DNA of 64,000 nucleotides from Gordionus sp. m RMFG-2023 (taxonomy: Eukaryota; Nematomorpha; Gordioida; Chordodea; Parachordodidae), in assembly GCF_954871325.1 (NCBI RefSeq), contig NC_088777.1, forward strand, positions 23,661,366 through 23,725,365, read 5' to 3'. The notes below the pieces were generated by a model. It was not told the DNA's origin. It made no database searches and saw only the letters and a program-made list of their open reading frames with translations. Shown piece by piece: positions 1-9,910 of this stretch. How positions within the stretch are numbered: the stretch's first letter is position 1; every line of letters begins with the position of its first letter. The translations under genes and the position numbers were made by a program.

Positions 1-56
1 AAGATTGACTCGGATTTTTAAGATTCTACTTTTTTTTGGCACTGACGGGCTTGCCT

Positions 57-197
57 TAATAAATCTAAGTGATGAATATTTTAAATTAAATCCTTTCAAA
101 GTTTAAAGGTTTCAAATATTTAAAAGAAATAAATCTAAGTGATGAATATTTTAAATTCAAATCCTTTCAAAGTTTAAAGGTTTTAAATAATTAAAAG
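57..197. repeat. Two-copy tandem repeat, about 71 bp unit
   Basis: Two nearly identical consecutive units, each containing AAATCTAAGTGATGAATATT followed by a CCTTTCAAAGTTTAAAGG block. No coding content is seen. It lies upstream of the EGR-like gene. Confidence 0.8.
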
Positions 198-571
198 AAA
201 ATTAAAAAATATGGGTTTACCTTTAAATATTTTCCCCAACTTTTAGATATTAATCCTAAAATATTTTTATTTATGGTCTTTTTATTGAGATGTTTAATCT
301 ATAAATTTGAATTGATAATTGTCTAAAAGGTAAACTATATTATCTAAAATAATTAAAATGCAAAAAAATTTAATAAAAGAGTTTACAGAAAAATCTATAT
401 TAATATAATAAGTAAATAATATCTAATCGATACTATTCATTTCATATTATTGTTTTCATACATTATAAAATCGATTCTTTAAAAAATTTTTATTCGGTAA
501 AACGAATCCAAAATAAAAATAATTCGTCATTGCTCAGATTAATATTACTTATATAATAAAGAGTTTTCTTA

Positions 572-579
572 TGACGTCA
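572..579. promoter_or_regulatory. CRE (perfect TGACGTCA palindrome) upstream of EGR-like gene
   Basis: The full 8-bp cAMP-response element TGACGTCA lies about 290 bp before the preferred ATG (866) and about 190 bp before the first in-frame ATG (770). Vertebrate EGR genes are immediate-early genes driven by CREs and SREs, so the position makes sense. I found no clear CArG box. AT-rich TATA-like stretches lie at about 650-660 and 740-748, but in DNA this AT-rich they carry little weight. Confidence 0.45.
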
Positions 580-865
580 CATTAATAATTTGTATAACGG
601 AAAATTCCGAATGAAAACGATTACGTAGTTTGATATGTTTTTAGTGAAAAAATATAATTATTTAACGAATACCGAGCGTCATTTTATATTTTTAATAATA
701 TTTTTGCGTAACACCTTACATACTAATCATATTAGCAATTCAATATAAACTCAAATTTTATCTTCTAAAATGCATTCAAAATATTTTCAAAATTTTATTA
801 AAATACTTTCAAAATATTTCCAAATTACATTATCTACTCATATATTATATCACTTCATTATCTTG

Positions 866-2203
866 ATGGAGACAGTTAACTTTCTGCCAGTGAATAGTTC
901 TAGTACTTATGAATCCAAATCATATTATGGTTATGATCTAATGGACAATACTTTTTTAACAGATGAAATTGAAGAATTCATTAAATCTCTGGAAAAAAAT
1001 CTTAATAAGGAATGTGATATTTCGAATTGCGATATCCCACAAAAGATATTAAATAATCCATCTAATTTAACTTATCAGCATGAATATTCAGTTCAAAAAT
1101 CTAGATATTCAGGAGAAACAAACCAAGCATATGAAAGCATTCAAAATTATGACATATACCATTCTGATTTAGAACGAATTTCTGAGCCTGTACATTTCAA
1201 TTTAGGAAGTAATTCATTTATGATTTATAATAATTCTTATTTGTATACTTATAATAAAAATATTAAAAATAAACTAACTTAACTGTAAATTTTTTATTAT
1301 TATATAATTCATTATAAATTTAAAAAAATAATTTAATTAATAATATTTTATATATTGATAGGAGATGATGATTTAACCCTTCTGAAAAATTCAAAATATT
1401 TCAATGTAGAATGCCAATATTATAATCAATATGAACAAAACAATTGCTTATCCTCATATACAAAAGAAAGTATACCAGAAGGAGTATTAATATATAATTA
1501 CTCAAAGAATACAAATAAGGAAATAAATAACAGGAAATTAGATAATGTACCTCAATCCCAAATATTTAAAGAATTTCATCATAACTTTCCTCATATTTCA
1601 ACTTTTTACAATGACAAAAATGAATATGACATTCCAATCGACTTTAGTTATTTATTTTATCAAAATCTGAATATGATTAATAATGATTTGTCAGTTTATC
1701 AACATAATGATAATCCAACAAATATAAAGAAAACATGTTACAAAAAAAAATCGCATAAAGGATCATGCGGACGTCCCAAAACAACGTCTATGTTGAAAAA
1801 ATATCCATTAAAACAGGAAACCATCCGGCAGGATTTTAAATTTCAAAATAGATATATTACTAAATCTTTTATCAAATATAATGTGAGAACAAAATTTGAA
1901 ATGCAAAATTTGCAATTTAGCCAAAATAATGTTAACAAGTCTTTTAATTGCATGTTTAATAATTGCGGTAAACAATTCTCTAGAAAGGATGAGCTCAATC
2001 GACATTTAAGAATTCATAATGGATTTAAACCCTTTAAATGCCAACTTTGTTTAAGAGCATTTACAAGATCAGATCATTTAACTACACATTTTAGAACTCA
2101 TACCGGTGAAAAACCTTTCCAATGTGAAATGTGCAAACGTAAATTCGCCAGAAGTGATGAACGAAATAGACATATTAAAATTCATATTAAAGAAAATCAA
2201 TGA
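866..2203 (+). CDS. EGR-family C2H2 zinc-finger transcription factor (two exons)
   Basis: Nuclear DNA-binding regulator of the EGR/Krox family. Model: exon 1 at 866-1208, intron 1209-1361 (GTAATT..ATAG), exon 2 at 1362-2203, giving 394 residues; the phases (1 + 2) join correctly. Three C-terminal C2H2 fingers fill residues 309-394, right at the end of the protein as in EGR proteins. The recognition helices RKDELNR, RSDHLTT and RSDERNR keep every base-contacting residue of EGR1 (R-E-R, R-H-T, R-E-R), which predicts the site GCGTGGGCG. The linker TGEKPF is intact between fingers 2 and 3, while the linker between fingers 1 and 2 is NGFKPF. The N-terminal 300 residues are Asn/Tyr/Ser-rich and unalignable by eye, as is usual for EGR activation regions. 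An in-frame ATG at 770 would add 32 mostly hydrophobic residues; I prefer 866. An AATAAA lies about 90 bp after the stop. The donor is the least certain part. Confidence 0.85.
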
Positions 2204-3723
2204 GCATATGAAATATTTAAATGCTATATAAGAAAAATTTTAAAATTATATATTTCTAAGAAAATATTTATTTATATTACATCATAAATATAATAATAAA
2301 AGAATTTAGAGATTTATTACAATGCATATGTGCGCTTATTTATTCATCCCTATTACTTGTTATATTCCTTTACAACATCATTTGTTGTAACTTCGTTGGC
2401 CTTATTTCTTTTACAATATAACTGCATCTATCTATTTTTTTTTCACCCTATTATAATCCCTACCCTCCCTTATAGTTCTCAAATTTTTTATAATTAATCA
2501 AAAAATGTCTATAATAAATAATCTTTAAATGCAATAAAGCAGTTTTATACTAAAAAAATGAACAAATTTAATTATTTAATAGTATGGATTCTTTCATAAA
2601 TCTAATATTTTTCAATACATAAGATTGTAAGGATTAGTTTAAAGGTTGCAAATATATAAATCCAGTTATCCCTTAGAAACTTTTAAATCTAAGAGTGAAT
2701 TTAATATATGCACTGGAATAAGCGAATAATCAATTAGCCAAAGATCTATTTGATGCTAACATTGATATGTAAATAAAATTTAAACCTGTTCATTATAAAA
2801 AAATGATGCATTAAATATATTATAGTTAAATTGCATTATAAAATTTTCCAAGCCATGATGCCATATTAAAAATAGGCGGCATGCCTATTGGTGCGGCTAA
2901 TTTGTGACACACTGGGCTATCTAATTTTATTTTTATAGTTGGAATTGGGTTCTACAGGGTTGTAGTAGCGTTGAAATTGAAGTAATTACGATTCATCATT
3001 TGAAATCAATATAGTGACAAAAAATATCCAAACTATTTATTTGTCACATTAAAAAATTACCTTCTTCCACTTCCGCTATGCGTTGATTTCAAGTAATGGT
3101 CCCCTGAGATTGTAAAGGCTAGTGATTAGAAAATATTGTAAGAATATACAAGTAAAGGTAAACAAGAGTTTACAAAAATATTAAATATTATTATTGTTAA
3201 GTCTATAAGAATATGTATATAAAATATACAAGTAAAGGTAGAAAAGAGTTGACAAAAATATTGTCAATGTTAGTTTATAAGAATATAGATATAAAATATT
3301 TAAATAGAGGTAAAAATATGTAAAAAAAGTGAGTTGCTAAATATATAAACAAGGTGATTACTATTATTATATTTGTTTCTTTTTTCCCCAGCCAAAGGTG
3401 TAGAATGGATTTTTGATTTTTCAATATAATAGGTTTTTTTATTTAAAAAATAATGTACAAATTAGGCTGGAGATTCTAATTTATGTGACTTTATAATATA
3501 TATCCTGGGATAAATCCTTTACACCTAGATTCTGACCTTTCAATTTTTAATAAATTTATTCATTAATTCTTTGGTCTACCTATTATAAATCTTAAATTTT
3601 AAAAATTTATAATCATTATTTTAAGATGCTTAATTATAATTTGTGTCGACTCTCTTGATTTATCTCATAAATTTATATTAACTTTTACATTTAATGTTTA
3701 TATATATTTTTCATATATTTTCA
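2204..3723. other. Gene-free region 3' of the EGR-like gene
   Basis: It begins with the 3' untranslated region, with AATAAA near 2,295. After that it is AT-rich, non-coding-looking DNA with no open frame that resembles a protein. The only structure seen is a degenerate tandem repeat near 3,136-3,325, listed separately. Confidence 0.6.
3136..3325. repeat. Degenerate tandem repeat, about 90 bp unit
   Basis: Two to three imperfect units sharing TATACAAGTAAAGGTA, an AAGAGTTKACAAAAATATT block and ATAAGAATAT. The copies differ at many sites, so this is an old array. Confidence 0.55.
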
Positions 3724-3870
3724 TTAGCACGTTGGTCATAGACCTGCCCAAAGATGAGCGTATGTGAATTATATAAAGGCCCATCCTTAACGATTTTTTT
3801 TTCTCATGTGTGCCAACAAACCTTGTAACCCAGATATGAAGTATATGAGGGTGAAACTACACCCGAGCCA
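3724..3870 (+). repeat. Interspersed repeat family A, copy 1
   Basis: It starts near TAGCACGTTGGTCATAGACC, continues through a GTGAATTATAT..GGCCCAT block, and ends near AACAAACCTTGTAACCCAG. The same order of blocks recurs at 3,960-4,140 on this strand and at 11,690-11,850 on the other. I cannot assign a family. No tRNA-type B box is seen, so a tRNA-derived SINE is not supported. Confidence 0.6.
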
Positions 3871-3959
3871 TATCTAAGTTTAGTAATGAGTATAGCAATG
3901 AAAGAAGTAGAATATAAGAATATAAAAGGTTCTCGGCTAATTGTAATCTTATCTTATGT

Positions 3960-4140
3960 AGCATTGGTCATAAGCCTGGCCTGCCCAAAATGAGCGAACG
4001 TGAATTATATGGAGGCCCATTTCCTTATAATCATGCCAATTTTTTTCTCAAGGATAACAACAAACCTTGTAACTCAGAAGTATATTATCAAAATGAGAGA
4101 AACTACGTCCTATCCATTTGTAGTAGAGTGAGGTATAATT
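3960..4140 (+). repeat. Interspersed repeat family A, copy 2
   Basis: Same order of blocks as copy 1: a TTGGTCATAAGCCTGGCCTG start, then GTGAATTATATGGAGGCCCA, then AACAAACCTTGTAACTCAG. The copies are clearly diverged. An open frame of 78 codons that crosses this copy is judged to be chance. Confidence 0.6.
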
Positions 4141-4162
4141 TTAAATGTGAAAGAGAAAAGAT

Positions 4163-4200
4163 AAAAAAGGAAAAGAAAAGAAAAGAAAAGAAAAGAAAGA
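4163..4200. repeat. (AAAAG)n simple repeat
   Basis: A short run of AAAAG pentamers with slight interruptions, directly after interspersed repeat copy 2. Confidence 0.85.
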
Positions 4201-4951
4201 AGCTATTTCTTCCAAATACAAAATAGTTATTATTTAATAAATTAAAATTTCCCGTTTAGAATAGTAGTATTATAATCATTTAGTAAATATTATGTAATCG
4301 ACAATAACGTTACAAAATATCCATTATTTAATTTGTTAAATTTTCTGTTTTGGTATGGTAAATTATTTAAAATATTTAATATATAATTATGTAATCAGTA
4401 AAAGACATATAATGACATGATAGGTTATCTTAAATTTATTATATTTCACTTAGTACTCGGAAAAATTTAATTATAAATTTCATATGCTTCTCATAGTTTA
4501 TTTCTAACTAATAATCTTTTTTATTTCCCTTTATCTTGTTAAATTTTATCAATAAGATAAACTTAAAATGGAACTAGATAATATTTATTTAGGGAAGTAA
4601 CCATCAATAAAGTATCAGATATCCTTCTTAAGAATTTCCTCTAAGCGTCATTATTCATTTAGAAACTAGATATTATTTAAGATAAGTCCACAGTTAATTA
4701 TTATTTTAGATATATGCATACATATTTGAGGGTCAGGGAGTGGGGGGAGGACTAAGGGGGATATTTTTTATTAGATAAAATGGATATTTACAAAAAGTGA
4801 TAAATTTCTGAAGGGGGGGGGATTTCCCCTTGCTTCCCTTCCCGGCTACGCCTATGCTTAGCTCTAGCTCTATTTAATTTATCTATTAAAACTAGTATAG
4901 TATTTTCTTTTCTATCTAGTGTTACTCCAGATGTTGCACTTTTGTAATCGT

Positions 4952-5062
4952 CTTCATATTTTTAGGTTAATGTGGAGTGGGGTGAATAATGAGGTCATCA
5001 TCATAGTTTTCATATTTTTAGGTTTATGTTGAGTGGGGTGAATAATGAGGTCATCATCATAG
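4952..5062. repeat. Two-copy tandem repeat, about 56 bp unit
   Basis: The block from TTTTCATATTTTTAGGTT through GTGGGGTGAATAATGAGGTC is present twice in a row, at the 3' edge of the old minus-strand LINE. This may be a duplication inside the dying element. Confidence 0.75.
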
Positions 5063-5912
5063 TTAAATTTATATTTATTTCTAAACCAAAGAAACCTGCT
5101 TCTAAAATAATACTATCTACTACGAATTGAAGTTCGGATGATTCTCCCATCAGACAAATATCATCGGCAAATACAAGTATATTTAGATTCACAAATTTAC
5201 ACCGTTCCGAGCAAGATGTTTTAACTATCTTTATAAATAATTCGCTATAAAATTAAATCAAAGTGATGATTAAACACATTCCTGTTTTAATCCATTTTTA
5301 AATAAATTTTCGGAGATTATTTGCCTGCGTGAATTAACTGGACCGAGAAGTTCTTGTACTTATTTCCTCCAAAGCCCTCCACAAACTAGCATCTATAATA
5401 GAATCAAAGGCTTTTTTAAAATCAAGAGCGATGAAAACCAATTGTCTTTTACGTCAGTTAGGATTTTTAGCAAAAGAATAGTTTCAAGTGAATTATGGCT
5501 CTTCCTGAACAATACCAGTAGTGAGTTAACAAAATCAGTTTCTACAATCGGTTTTAGTCTGTTTAGGATGATATTAAAGAATATCTTATAAACTATCGAA
5601 TTTAATAAGATTCCCTTCCAGTCTTCAAGATATTTAGGGTTTTTGTTTTCAGGAAGTTGATTAGGATAGCCGTAAGCTAATCGGACATGTCCCTTCGTGC
5701 CAAATTCTGGTAGTAATTGGGAGGAGGATCTCTATGCATAACGTTGGATCAGTCTTCAAGTACTCGCTATATATATTATCATAGCCACAAACCTTATGAT
5801 TTTTTAAATTTTTTATTATACCCATTATTTCGCTTTTGTTTGGATATAACAGTCTCTCAGTATTTACATTTAGAGCAGTTGATGCAAATCGAGATGTCGA
5901 GGATGAAGTCAC
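5010..5912 (-). pseudogene. LINE reverse-transcriptase fragment
   Basis: Minus-strand remnants of the RT. One piece (5,912-5,661) carries the fingers region with IKNLKNHKVCGYDNIYSEYL, which resembles the conserved KAPGPDGI..LLK region. A later piece (5,192-5,010) carries the catalytic FADD box as LVFADDICLMGESSELQ. Between them (about 5,240-5,640) the minus strand still gives RT-like words such as a degraded AFDFKKAFD region, but with stops. It is non-functional and part of the LINE interrupted at about 6,306-9,109. Confidence 0.7.
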
Positions 5913-6366
5913 GATACTAAGTGTATGTGCTTGTTTGGAAGGCCAAAACGTAGAGGTGGAAGATAGTTAGTAGTGTTGGATAGAGTGGTAAATTAAAGGA
6001 GTAGATCGGCGAGGAGAAGACCATGTAGATGGGTTAGTTGATATGTTATTCGATAAAGAGGAGATTACTTTTCCACTATAAAATTTGGTAAGGATGTCCA
6101 AATTTCCATCTGCTCATGTGGATCAGTAATCATTTTGTTATGTCTGAGTTTAAAATCTAGATCTTTCTTGAAGGAAGTAAAGGATTTCAATGATTTAAAG
6201 TCTTGTATGTATCATTTTTATTGAAAGAGCTGCTTAATTCTGAAGCTCGATTAAGATATTTCTTATCTCTGCGAAGTTTGTGACTGTTATGTTTTCGTTT
6301 ATCTTTATTTTATTTTCTTTAGTTTTATATATATATGTTAGCGTCAATGTGTTATTTTCGGCAATG

Positions 6367-6473
6367 AACACATTGCCTGATTATTTTAGGCAATGTGTTA
6401 CGGTGGTAGGCAGGGTGAATTAATTATTTAGGCACAGGCAAAGTGTACATTGCCTGGTTTTTTTAGGCAATGT
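6367..6473. repeat. Two AGGCAATGT hairpins
   Basis: AACACATTGCCT (6,367-6,378) is the exact reverse complement of AGGCAATGTGTT (6,388-6,399), with a 9-base loop. A second pair, ACATTGCCT (6,447-6,455) and AGGCAATGT (6,465-6,473), follows. The shared motif suggests a protein-binding subterminal region of a transposon, or a small fold-back insertion. Confidence 0.8.
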
Positions 6474-6989
6474 ATTTTATTTTACAAATTAATAAATTTA
6501 TTATTTATTTGAGAGATTAATTTATTATTTAATTGATATTAATTTAATATTTATTTGAGAGGAATTTTTTATTTATAAATTTATTATTTTTATAATTGAA
6601 AGATTTTATTAAATATATTTTTAAGTAATATTTTTAAGATTGTCAATTTATATAAATATTTTTATATATTAATTTTTTACGTACATTTTTCTGGTACATC
6701 TTTTGATCGTAATATTTTTGAATATATTTTTATTAAAGAATTTTTAATATATTTATTTGAATAATTTTTTTTAATTTGTTATATTATTATTTTTAATATA
6801 TTTTTTGATTGATAATTGTTTTGAAAATAAATTTTTTAAATGATTTTTTATATATTAATTTTTTAGGTACTTTTTATCTGATACATCTTTGATCATAAAT
6901 ATTTTTATATTTTAATTTTTTACCTACTTTTTTTCTGGTACATCTTTTGATCGTAAATATTTTTAAATATATTTTTTTTAAAGCATTTT

Positions 6990-7562
6990 TAAACTAGTAC
7001 ATTTTTTCTGTTTAGGTAAAAATATGTTTTGTAAACATGTTATATTAAAATTTCAGTTAAGATGTACATAGAAAAGTGACAATTGTCATAATCGTTATTT
7101 TTGAACTTTTTTGAATTTTTTAAAATAAATAGCTAAAAATATATTGTAAACAAGATAAATTAAAATTTCAGTGAAGATGTACCATAGAAAAGTGACAATT
7201 GTCATAATCGTTATTTTTGAACTTTTTTGAATTTTTTTAAAATAAATAGCTAAAATATATATTGTAAACAAGTTAAATTAAAATTTCAGTGAAGATGTAC
7301 CATAGAAAAGTGACAATTGTCATATTTTTAAACTTTTTTGAATTTTTTAAATAGAGTTAGGTAAAAATATGTTCTGTAAACATGTTATATTAACATTTCA
7401 GTAAAGATGTACCATAGAAAAGTGACAATTGTATTAATCGGTATTTTTGAACTTTTTTGAATTTTTTAAAAATAAATAGTTAAATATATATTGTAAACAA
7501 GCTAAATTAAAATTTTAGTGAAGATGTACCATAGAAAAGTGACAATTGTCATAATCGTTATT
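6990..7562 (+). repeat. Satellite S119, short array of about five copies
   Basis: Units of about 117 bp contain AAGATGTACCATAGAAAAG, then GTGACAATTGTCATAATCG, then a TTGAACTTTTTTGAATTTTT block. The core TGACAATTGTCA is a perfect 12-bp palindrome. The array runs straight into the pogo transposase coding remnant at about 7,570. The same satellite forms the long arrays in the fold-back hAT at 13.2-14.8 and 17.1-18.7 kb. Confidence 0.85.
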
Positions 7563-7573
7563 TTTTAACCTTT

Positions 7574-8790
7574 TTGAATTTAATCAAGAGGCTGTTCTAT
7601 ATTTTTAATTTATACAAGGGAATACTAGATCAACATGAATTAAGATCTATGTCAATTTATAATATGGATGAAACAGGCTTAACAACAGTGCAAAATCCAT
7701 CAAAAATTGTTGCGCAGAAGGGTCAAAAACAAGTTGGAGCCATCACTTCTGCAGACACTCTAGTGACAATGGCGCTGGCTGTTAATGCCTTAGGGAATTA
7801 TCTTCCCCCAATGTTTATTTTTCCACGAAAAAATTTTTATAATCATTTTATTAGAGACGGTCCTCAGGGATGCATTGGTGCATCCAACGGATCAGGGTGG
7901 ATGCAATAGGATGAATTTATAATGTTTTTAAGTCATTGTTTCTCATACCAGATGCAGCCAAAAATATAAAATTTTGCTTATTTTGGATAATCATATATCC
8001 CCCCCCCCCCCAATCTTATCATGCTATTCAATATAGTGTAGATAATGGGATAATACTTCTATCTCTTCCTCCACACTGCACTCATAAATTGCAGCCTTTA
8101 GACAAGATAGTATATGGACCTTTAAAATTTTTTTATAATAATGGTATAAATTTGTGGATGCGAAATCTGGGATCTCTTTTTCCATTTATGATATTCCCTC
8201 TATTATAAAGGATATTTTACCTTGGCAGCCTCCTCAAGAAATATTCAAAAGGGATTTGAATCTTATGGAATATACCCATATAATGAAAATATTTATCAGG
8301 AGGAGGATTTTATTCCTTCATCAAATTCGTTTTTATTAGGAGAAAGTCTTGGAAATCATCTTTCAGATTCCTCAGTTATGTCTATTCTTAGCTCATCAAT
8401 CGATTCTCTTCCCAAAATTTTTCCTTCTATTCCTAGCCCCTCATTTACTTCTATTAATCTTCCTTTCCCTTCAAACATTAACCTCCCAGGCCCATCATCT
8501 ATACCGATCCCTATTTCTCATAATTCGCAAAATAAAGTAATAAGGAAAAAAAAGGCCGCGATCTTGACCTCATCCCCATTCAAGAGGGAAGTTCTTTTAA
8601 AAGAGAAGAATAAATAACCAAAAAAAAAATACTGTTAAAAAATTAATCAAAGATGTATGTATTATTTGCAGGATTATAAAAATTTCCATAATTTTGAAGA
8701 TTGGTTTCAATGTAGAGTATGTAAAGGTTGGGCACATGGATCCTGTGTCAAAAAAAATTGTTATTTTATTTGTTATAATTGTAAATAGAA
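7574..8790 (+). pseudogene. Pogo-type DDE transposase remnant with C-terminal zinc-ribbon/PHD-like tail
   Basis: Remnant of a CENP-B/pogo transposase, the enzyme that cuts and re-inserts its own element. The first piece (7,574-7,909) carries YNMDETGLTTVQNPSK (first catalytic Asp in DETG), then GAITSADTLVTM and PPMFIFPRKNF, a highly characteristic block. Further on come LDNH-like remains near 7,985, SLPPHCTHKLQPLD and GPLKFFYNN (about 8,065-8,140), then GFESYGIYPYNENIY (about 8,243). The last part (8,680-8,789) has FQCRVCKGWAHGSC and FICYNCK, the Cys/His tail seen in many insect and cnidarian pogo proteins. There is a stop at 7,909 and at least two frame changes after it. The N-terminal CENP-B DNA-binding domain is missing, its place taken by satellite repeats. 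Inactive. Confidence 0.85.
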
Positions 8791-9398
8791 CATTATATAA
8801 ATAAAGAATTATAGTTATATATTAAAATCTTAAAAATTTTTTTTTGTCTCATAGGAAGCCTAATACACTTGATTCATCGATGAACCGACTAATCACGAGT
8901 TTGGGGCTACTAGGTTCAAAAAATGACTTTTACTAAAACTTTTTTAGAGAAAAAAATATAAGATATTTAAAAAATATAACAGCATATATTTATAGATAGA
9001 TGTTTAAGGTATCGATTGGTATTTTGTAAGATTCTATATGATAATTATTTTCGGAGCTATGATGATTTTTACAAAAATTGCGCCGACTTGCCCTGGTCTC
9101 CCCTACTTAGGAACTTTTCTCTAATTTGTTTTGCGTAATCATCCTTAATATTTTTGTTCCACAAGTGTCTTAATTTTCCATTTCTTTTTTTCCTCTTATA
9201 ACAGATTTTTGAATCTAACAAATGAGGAGGTGGTCAGAAAACATAACTTAGTGTAGTATTTTAATATTTTTTATTTAACCGATTCTCGACCTAGAACCAA
9301 TGAAATAGTCAATTTGAGACCATTATGTTAGAGAAATATAATAATGACGTCGGGGAAAAAAGTGTTTGCGACACGAAGATTTAGATTTCAACATATTT

Positions 9399-9910
9399 CT
9401 ATAAGTGGTTTTCCCCAGGATCTAAATTTATGTCAAGAGCTCCCGAACCTAGGGAGTTATGGTTCTTCATTCCTAAACGTTCTACTTTGACATTGAAATC
9501 TCCAGCTATGAGAAGATTTTCTCGTTTAGGTAATTTATTTAGACACTCCGCTAGAAATGGGAAGAATGTTTGCTTTCCAAGGTAATTTGCTGGCATATAT
9601 ACTTTTACGATATTTAATGTTCTCCACCTCGTTTTTAGTTTAATTGTACATAACTGCTATTTATAGCCTCGAACTTTGAAATAACCTGATAGATTATTCT
9701 TAATGATAATAAAAACTCCGCTCTAGTTTTTTCAGACTCTCCCAAATTAAATAGAAGTTTACAATTTGAATCAGTACAATGTGTTTCTTGAATGCACGCT
9801 AAATTTATCTCCAGGGTATCTAGAAGAATTCGTAATTGTGCGAACTTATTATCATTTAAGGATCTAGCATTTAATGATATCACTCTTAAATTACCCCTAA
9901 AATTTTCCAT
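9399..9910 (-). pseudogene. LINE AP-endonuclease fragment
   Basis: Two consecutive minus-strand open pieces (9,910-9,635 and 9,596-9,399) together cover the first half of an APE-type endonuclease. Motifs are SLNARSLND near the start, ACIQETHC (catalytic Glu in QE), and AGDFNV (the GDFN catalytic motif). The two pieces are separated by a frame break, and the second ends at a stop. In life this domain nicks the target DNA to prime reverse transcription. It is non-functional here and belongs to the split LINE. Confidence 0.75.

Larger units (their letters stand above)
6306..9109 (+). mobile_element. Pogo/CENP-B-type (Tc1-mariner superfamily) DNA transposon remnant inside the LINE
   Basis: It lies between the two halves of the minus-strand LINE. 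The plus strand carries a DDE transposase of the pogo/Jerky type (7,574-8,790). The right edge, read inward, begins TAAGTAGGGGAGACCAGGGC, which looks like a terminal sequence, and LINE coding resumes immediately outside it. I could not find a matching terminal inverted repeat at the left edge. There the sequence is TATATATA followed by AGGCAATGT hairpins, so the left border is approximate. The expected TA target site would be invisible in TATATATA. The 5' half has lost the N-terminal half of the transposase and instead holds copies of a satellite repeat. Confidence 0.7.
4963..9910 (-). mobile_element. Old degraded non-LTR retrotransposon (LINE), split by a DNA transposon
   Basis: Read on the minus strand, an AP-endonuclease region (9,910 to about 9,400) is followed by a degenerate linker (to about 9,110). 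It then resumes at about 6,305 with the region before the reverse transcriptase and the RT itself (to about 4,963). The interruption is the pogo-type element at about 6,306-9,109: coding similarity stops at one edge and picks up at the other. Endonuclease signs are RVISLNARSLN, ACIQETH and AGDFNV; the RT sign is VFADDICLMGES. It has many stops and frameshifts, no clear poly-A tail and no recognisable TSD, so it is old. The clade is not resolved by eye (I/Jockey/CR1-like organisation). Confidence 0.75.

Noticed and set aside
3990-4226. 78-codon frame starting MSERELYGGPF
   Set aside because: It starts inside an interspersed repeat and ends in an (AAAAG)n run; other copies of the repeat do not keep the frame.
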